The notes under the pieces: model-generated
Told to the model about the DNA's origin: nothing
Databases searched by the model: none
What the model saw: only the letters and a program-made list of their open reading frames with translations
Assembly (NCBI GenBank): GCA_007116275.1
Contig: SKIU01000049.1
Location: 1-6,843 of the forward strand
Direction of reading: 5' to 3'
Length of the DNA: 6,843 bases
DNA from: a candidate division SR1 bacterium
GTDB taxonomy: Bacteria > Patescibacteriota > Gracilibacteria > Absconditabacterales > Absconditicoccaceae
Shown here: piece after piece, positions 6,706 to 6,843 of the stretch
How positions within the stretch are numbered: position 1 is the first letter of the stretch
Layout: each line of letters begins with the position of its first letter
Translations under genes and position numbers: made by a program

Positions 6706-6843
6706 GCTTGTATCATTTTTGATAACAAATTTTATTGTAGATCAATCTGTAGCCTTTCTTTCTATAGTATCTCATACTTTTCACAGTTGTATTGTGGCTC
6801 AATGCAATCAAAGATGATACTCGTTATCTGATATCTTTTTGTA
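6691..6843 (-). CDS. Unrecognised protein, C-terminal fragment rich in TGA-encoded glycine
   Basis: Fifty residues are read from the right edge to a TAG at 6693-6691. The frame holds five TGA codons, and they encode all five glycines: HLGLHGATIQLGKVGDTIER and later ATDGSTIKFV. The tail reads KFVIKNDTSKKDA. Regular glycine spacing and alternating polar/hydrophobic residues suggest a beta-rich domain, but I do not recognise the family. With the standard code nothing would be visible here. The stop sits in the centre of the palindromic terminator, the natural end for this gene. It converges on gyrB, with 188 bases between the two stops. The frame is likely real because it is open, ends exactly at the terminator and reads like protein; the function is unknown. 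Confidence 0.7.

Noticed and set aside
6669..6725. Small plus-strand frame beginning MKLPKKTPRRLF with a good-looking GAGAGGTGAT ribosome site
   Set aside because: It is only 18 codons, runs through the palindromic terminator and lies opposite a better-supported minus-strand gene. No other gene here uses a Shine-Dalgarno, so the match is probably chance.

Overview
The window is AT-rich bacterial DNA read with an altered genetic code. UGA is glycine and only UAA and UAG are stops (translation table 25), which points to Absconditabacteria (SR1) or Gracilibacteria. I counted 41 in-frame TGA codons in seven of the eight genes. Many fall on glycines that are invariant in well-known families: in GyrB RPGMYIG, NGRGIP, GGLHGVG and EGDSAGGSA; in sigma-70 QEGNVGL; in RuvA PGIGPKSA; and in MscS the LGVGG pore helix. 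No gene ends in TGA. With the standard code every main gene breaks into short open frames, so all calls here use TGA = Gly. Which of the two phyla is present cannot be told from this window.

Layout. Positions 1-1169 hold three plus-strand genes: the 3' end of an unrecognised gene, an ITPA/HAM1-type nucleotide-sanitising pyrophosphatase, and a small unrecognised protein. The last one meets ruvA (minus strand, 1166-1786) tail to tail, and the two share a CTAG that supplies both stop codons. ruvA carries an in-frame repeat-derived insertion. After a 191-bp divergent spacer holding a second repeat copy come mscS (1978-3039), rpoD (3219-4511) and gyrB (4577-6502), all on the plus strand. A 188-bp tail after gyrB holds a third repeat copy, a GC-rich inverted repeat and a perfectly palindromic terminator. 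A minus-strand gene of unknown function enters from the right edge and ends inside that terminator.

Function. The recognisable genes are core housekeeping: nucleotide-pool cleaning (ITPase), recombination and repair (RuvA), osmotic protection (MscS), transcription (housekeeping sigma factor) and DNA supercoiling (GyrB). There is no tRNA, rRNA, CRISPR array, transposase or defence system. No start codon has a clear Shine-Dalgarno sequence; leaders are T-rich and short.

The most interesting points are the density of reassigned TGA codons and their uneven spread between genes, a heptamer-array plus REP-like repeat family present three times (once inside the ruvA reading frame), an 18-bp near-perfect palindrome before gyrB, a sigma factor with a long charged C-terminal tail, and an ITPase that resembles the eukaryotic ITPA version.
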